The position numbers and the translations under genes were made by a program. Below the pieces are notes generated by a model. The model saw only the letters and a list, made by a program, of their open reading frames with translations. It ran no database searches and had not been told where the DNA came from. Positions 58,829-64,000 of a stretch of 64,000 nucleotides of DNA are shown here, one piece after another. Position 1 is the first letter of the stretch, and every line of letters begins with the position of its first letter. Source of the stretch: Liolophura sinensis (taxonomy: Eukaryota > Mollusca > Polyplacophora > Chitonida > Chitonidae); assembly GCF_032854445.1 (NCBI RefSeq), contig NC_088295.1, positions 75,236,028 through 75,300,027 on the forward strand, given 5' to 3'.

Positions 58829-60794
58829 ATGAAGGTTACGAAGTGGGATAATGTCTGCCAAACGCAATCAGATGACGGCAATATAAAGGTTAAAAGGCAG
58901 ATTATGAAGACCATGAAAGAAATTGTGTGAATGTTTGGACAAAAAGTGTGAAAAGCAGGGTATGTGAAAAAAAAGAACAAAATGCAGACAAAACAAATGC
59001 CGCGGAAAGTATGAAAGAAGAAACTCTGAAGTCAACGGCTTCCATTCATAATTGGCTTTCTGTGTGAAAGATGGTTTGTGTTCAGAAACGCTACCGGTAT
59101 TAAGCCTAACTCACACAACGCATCTAATACAGTTATAATACATATTACCGATATATTGGTGAAAACGACTTTATCGGAGAGGCTCCCGAGATATGTCGTG
59201 AAAAACAAATGAGTCATCACAATGACCTTACACTGCTGTAAAACTCCACATTCACAAGATTTATTCCAGTGTCGCCATTTTGAGGTCAGCAGCTCACTTA
59301 CATTCCTTACAGCTTTTGTGCCGTTCTTTAAGCTCGTTTAGCATCTCTGCCTCAGCACACAAGTAGGGTCACCGTGAGGAAACGCGGAGGGATGTCAGAA
59401 AAACGCTGTCTCAGTCTATAATTATATGCGGACCACGAGCCCATGGGTCTCGCACGGCTACTTAAGATCAAATTTGGCAACTGGTGAAAGAGATGTAAAG
59501 CAAACACATGCGCACTGTAAGGAGTACCAAACGTAATACAGTCCAAACGTCTGTGGTTTTCTTGTATGATTGATTCCTGTGTATATATTTTGATATTGTC
59601 TCGAGACAACTCAAGCGTGCGGGTGGCTTGTGTCATATCGATTCACCTGAAAGCTGCCAAAAATTTGAATGTCAAGAATTTCGGGGGCATTCTACGCTTA
59701 TTGTTATACTACGTAATTGTTGGCTCCGTGTTGACAGAAGCACGACTATGATGGCAATGTTTGTCTCTCTTGGTTCTCTGCGTGAGACGCCACTGATGGA
59801 TTCTGAAATGATACCACCGAAGACGTTGAATACAAAAACACACGCATAGGCACAAGATAAACCCACTTAGCAAGCCTGCATGGCCCAGCTACACTGCATA
59901 AGATGATGGGAACAGCTATTCACTGAGGTTGTCAATCAATGTCCTTACAGAACCCACAAGCTCTCTCTACGCGTAAATGTCAGACGGAAAAGTTAGGAGA
60001 GATCGATCAACTGTAAATTGTGGTAGCTTATACAGGTCATGGGGTGTAAATCTGTCCAGTAAATACATTATTTCTAAACCAAGATCTGTTTGAGGCCTAT
60101 AATACAACTGGATCTCAATTCTGGAATTAGAAATTGTAGGCAGCTGAACTCAAAAGACTCGCAAATAAACAGTTCATCCAATTTGCTAATTGACTCAATG
60201 CTGGTTGTTCAGTTGGAAACACTAATGAGTCAGAAGAACTTCATTTTTAACAATACCAGAAACGATACAGAATTTGTAGGCGGCCAGTATGGTTAAGCAT
60301 CTAGAGAAATCCAAACAGTAAAGCTGACAGTCTCAGCCGCAGTCTAGGTATTTCTGACTGTTTCAGCATAGTCGAATACCCAAGAGAACAGGCTGTGGTG
60401 GATGAAGATCAGCACTTTTTGTTGAATTATAGCAAACCAATTAAAAGCCGTAGTTTTGTATCGCCATGGAAGACATACAACAGTTTACTTGCTACAGGGG
60501 GACACTGGGTCTCTCCAAAGCCTGAATCATCATGTACATGTTGTCGTTGTTTCGTAGAGCTATGGAAGAAATGCTGTCAATGAAGGCTTACGGCAATGAA
60601 TACCATTCTCTCAAAACCAATAATATTCCTATAAAGATAGTAGTGGATATTACATGTTCTTTTCCAGGCCTCATTGCACCGGGATGCATTGGTGATGAAA
60701 GGCTACCCCGGGAGCCAGCTTCTCAAAGTGACTGCAGGACTAAAATTCTAATCCCATAACTAAACTCTGTTAAAGAACATCAGATCGGTAAAAG

Positions 60795-60940
60795 GGCCAG
60801 GTGCAGTAAGACAGAGAATCAGCCACTGAGAGGCACCGTAAGGCAGAGGATCAGCCCCTAAGAGGTACGATAAGGCAGAGAATCAACCCCTGAGAGGTAC
60901 GATAAGGCAGAGAATCAACCCCTGAGAGATACGATAAGAA
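60795..60940. repeat. 32-bp minisatellite
   Basis: Four to five copies of a unit with 'AAGGCAGAGAATCAACCCCT' and 'GAGAGGTACGAT'; the two last full copies are identical. It has no partner in the other units. Confidence 0.92.
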
Positions 60941-61599
60941 AGTGCAAATTTTAAAATCCCGGCACAATGCTGTAAATTTTGGTAGAAGCGCCCATAAAAC
61001 TTATATGGCCGTATAAGAGATGGTTGCTTAGCAATAACCCGCCAAAAATGCACTCTCGATAACAAAACATCTAATTTTGGTTCAAACGAAGCATTGTTTT
61101 TTTAATTAGCTGTTTGAAGAGCGATTTTAAACAGAAAAAATATTTTTACTGAAACTATCACGTATGTAAGCCTATTTCTGTGTGTTTTAAAAAATTCGGT
61201 TTGATTAACGTTTGTCTTCATATGTAAAACATAAATTTCATAATGCGATCAGTTTTTAGTTTCACAAGTTTAAATCCGTATTTTTGTTCATAGTGCAATG
61301 GACTAACGAAGTCACTTTGGAGAAAAGTAGACCTATTTGAAAGAGTTCAAATCCTAGTGGTTCTTTTTATTTCTGTGGAAAATACCCTTGTGTGTGGAAA
61401 GTTATAGGCCAACTTAATTGTACTAAATAAGTGTTATCATGAATTAAACTCGACAACTGTGAAAAGTGTGCTAATAACTAAGATGTGGTAACTATACCGA
61501 AGCCATAAGTGAAGCCTGCTTGAGAGCACATGTGGTCGTCTAACATTAACTTGTCATGCTTTGTGTAATATGCAGCAGAATTATAAGGCTGAAAGAAGT
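60941..61599. other. Gene-free stretch
   Basis: AT-rich, with no repeat head or credible frame. It is absent from units D and E, so it is part of the DNA inserted in unit F. Confidence 0.5.
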
Positions 61600-61810
61600 C
61601 GGCTGACCTCAAGATCAAACCCGGATCGGGTCATACCAAAGACTTTAAAAATTGTACTTGCTGCTGCGTTGCATTGCCTTCAGCACTGAGAGGTTAGAGC
61701 AAAGAAACAGAATTGGTTTGCTGGTGTCAGTATAATGTGGGTTGGGTGTCATGCCTGGTGTCTTCGGCATGATACTTCAATGACGGCCGCACGTAAGCGT
61801 CATGGACACG
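61600..61810 (+). mobile_element. SINE family 3, decayed
   Basis: 'GATCAAACCCGGATCGGGTC' and 'CATACCAAAGACTTTAAAAA' follow the family 3 B-box region. Later it has 'TGCCTGGTGTCTTCGGCATG' and 'CGTCATGGACACGG'. Both the head 5' end and the tail are lost. Confidence 0.65.
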
Positions 61811-64000
61811 GCCTGTCACAAGAATACATCTTTGTATTCAGACTGCAGTTTCGAACGTCTTGTTCTCTCTAATCAAGGAATGAAGTATAACAGTTCGACA
61901 GGCTTTAATATGGGCATGTTTTCAGGGAATAAATGGTCACTGGAACATACATGGTTGAAAATTACGTTTGCTATATATTTATTTATTTTTGATGGGTGTT
62001 TAACGGTGTGTTTAAGATTTTTTCAGAAAGTTACATTTGTGATACGGTGATTTCCCTCACCCTACAATGTCTAATACAAAAAAGAAATGATATTTAAGTA
62101 TGAGTGAGTGGGGTACCAGTTTTCGATTTTATGACCTATACATCGCGATGACGGATATAGACTTGCTTTAGCGCATGTTTGGGGCTTTATAACTCGCACG
62201 CTTGCCAACAGTAGAACGGGAATAAAACAGAACTGAGTAAAGAGCTGGCCTTACGATGACGTCAGCAGCTATCAATCAGAACTATAGTCAGTTTCGCTCC
62301 CTGAAGTGCACAGTTTCTTGCACTGGGGCCGATTCCCGCCCTACCGTACCATACCTTTTGACGACTTATTAAACAGGCCCCATTTACTACTGATATATAG
62401 GAAGATCTGCAGAAACATGTTATAATTAATTCGCATGAATGATTGTAAAACAGAACTAACATCCCTCACATAAAGTACCGCTGTGTTTTCTACGATTAGC
62501 CTTGAAGGAGTTAAGCCACCCATGAACACCTGTGCCTTGTGACAAACTCGTGTGTTTACACGGCTTACAAGATCACAAAATTGGAATATTGGTCGCCCAG
62601 GATGGTAACAACCCGGAGTCGTCTTGGAATGGTTTGACCAGCCAATGACTGCGAACGTAAGTGGCAATCAGCCGAGAGGCTAAGCCATTGAGATGTGACT
62701 GTCAGCAATGAATTAAAGGGGAAATTCAGTGGAAATCGATGATCGGCTTTTGTCCGCAGAAAAGGAGAGTTATCTGAAAACGTCACTTGATTAGATCATG
62801 CAGTGAAAAAGCACTTATGTTCACGTGTTCTTTCTAGATGTTGGAATACCAATGAGAAATGTTTGAAATAGTGAAGACAGCCACCACGAAGTTCTTACGA
62901 TGCAATAACAAATTCAACAATCAGGCGTTTCCTTCGCATGGACAAGTACAGCAGTCACATGATTTTGGCAAATGTATAATATGTGATATAATATGAGCAT
63001 ATTAAAAAACCCATATTTGTTGGTGTCGATAAACAGCCTTAATAACAGATTTATGATTTAAGTCTCAATGCCTCAGTACTGAATTTGGATGTCTGTATAT
63101 TTCATGATACGACAACAATAAATCTATCCCACATCAACGCTATCTAGGACGAACATAACAGTTATATTCGTCCAGATTCTACTGACAATTGACAATCCGT
63201 CAGTGCCAGCGTGGTGTTAGCAGTACAAGCGTATTTGGTTACACGTAACTGATTTAGGGTTAACTATAACACATCAATCACTCAGAGTTCACAAATCTGC
63301 CAATTACTCATCTATAACAGACAATTCAGATACGATAAGAATTGACAGTATTTGCTGTGTATGCTAACGTTTTAATGACTTATTTCAGTTATTTCGGACA
63401 AGCGGTGAAAACACAACTAAACGCTTACAAGCATTTTTTCTGAAGTACTTGGCAATTATATAATTCAACTTTCAATCATGAATTCTTACGAGGTCGTGGG
63501 GTGTTAGAACAACCGGAAACACGATGTCGCCTCACTCGTTCCCTACGGTCATATATGGTTAGAAGACAAAACAGACTTCGGGTGACGTAAGAGGAAACAG
63601 CTGCGAACTCGGGTTATGGTAAATAACTGACGTTGCACTGTCTCAGTGTGCTCGATTTTTCTGACCGGTACTTTAAACCGTGATATCTCGTTTGTGCTGC
63701 ATCACAAAACAAACAAGTTATGCTTTTTAAACTTCCTGTGGGATACTTTATCGAAGCATATATACATTTGGCCTAAAGCTGTCTTTTCTTTTAAGACCAC
63801 TGCCATTATGTATATCGAAAGCAGTCAAATCTGACTTTGGTTGACAATCCCTTCATTTTCTACATGCGTATTCTCATGAGTTATATTCTTGTACGTTTAT
63901 AACAATTCGTGTGAATTTCAGTTCTGAACTGAAACTATTAAAAACTTGTGATAAAGACATAACAATAAAAAGAAAGAATCAAAAATCTTTTCTTTTGGGT

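Larger units (their letters stand above)
59540..64000. repeat. Short duplication unit F (runs off the window)
   Basis: Landmarks at 59560-59670, 59880-59980, 60300-60560 (like 43080-43200 and 48480-48600), 62620-62900, 63040-63370 and finally 63935-64000, which equals 53561-53630. The last 66 bases of the window are thus the end of a D-type unit. It is enlarged by inserted DNA at 60.8-62.6 kb. Confidence 0.7.

Overview
The window is AT-rich, intron-bearing invertebrate DNA. Its commonest repeat is a tRNA-headed SINE whose 3' end reads 'TACGGCGTAAAACACCAATC' followed by (AAAT)n. From memory of the family, that SINE is widespread in molluscs and other lophotrochozoans. I therefore read this as a lophotrochozoan, most likely molluscan, nuclear scaffold; the species cannot be fixed from the sequence. 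There is one 200-N assembly gap (1051-1250). Nothing prokaryotic or viral was seen.

One protein-coding gene is well supported: a three-exon plus-strand gene (17063-17279, 24736-24851, 26011-26094) for a 138-residue Rieske-type [2Fe-2S] protein of the RFESD kind. It has a TATA box about 80 bp upstream of the ATG, consensus splice sites, intact C-x-H / C-x2-H ligands and an AATAAA after the stop codon. A weaker candidate is a first coding exon on the minus strand at 4646-4808. A decayed Penelope-like retroelement endonuclease lies at 14319-14640.

Layout: 1-1050 is a near-copy of a segment inside RFESD intron 1 (18152-19222). 1.3-17 kb is gene-poor, with minisatellites and several SINE families. 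17-26 kb is the RFESD gene. From about 20.87 kb to the right edge the DNA is a ladder of tandem segmental duplications. Unit A (20.87-33.7 kb) carries the live exons 2 and 3. Unit B (33.7-44.0 kb) carries a dead exon 2 and an intact exon 3 copy. Unit C (44.0-49.7 kb) carries only a scrap of exon 3. Shorter, more decayed units follow at about 51.8-53.6, 53.8-55.9 and 59.5-64.0 kb. Units A, B and C each open with the same short-period repeat. A, B and C have grown minisatellites of their own, some at corresponding positions, and A and B carry reciprocal SINE insertions younger than the duplication.

The main interest is structural: a gene fragment that has tandemly duplicated and decayed stepwise. 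Most long open frames outside RFESD are by-products of tandem repeats. I found no multi-gene system.
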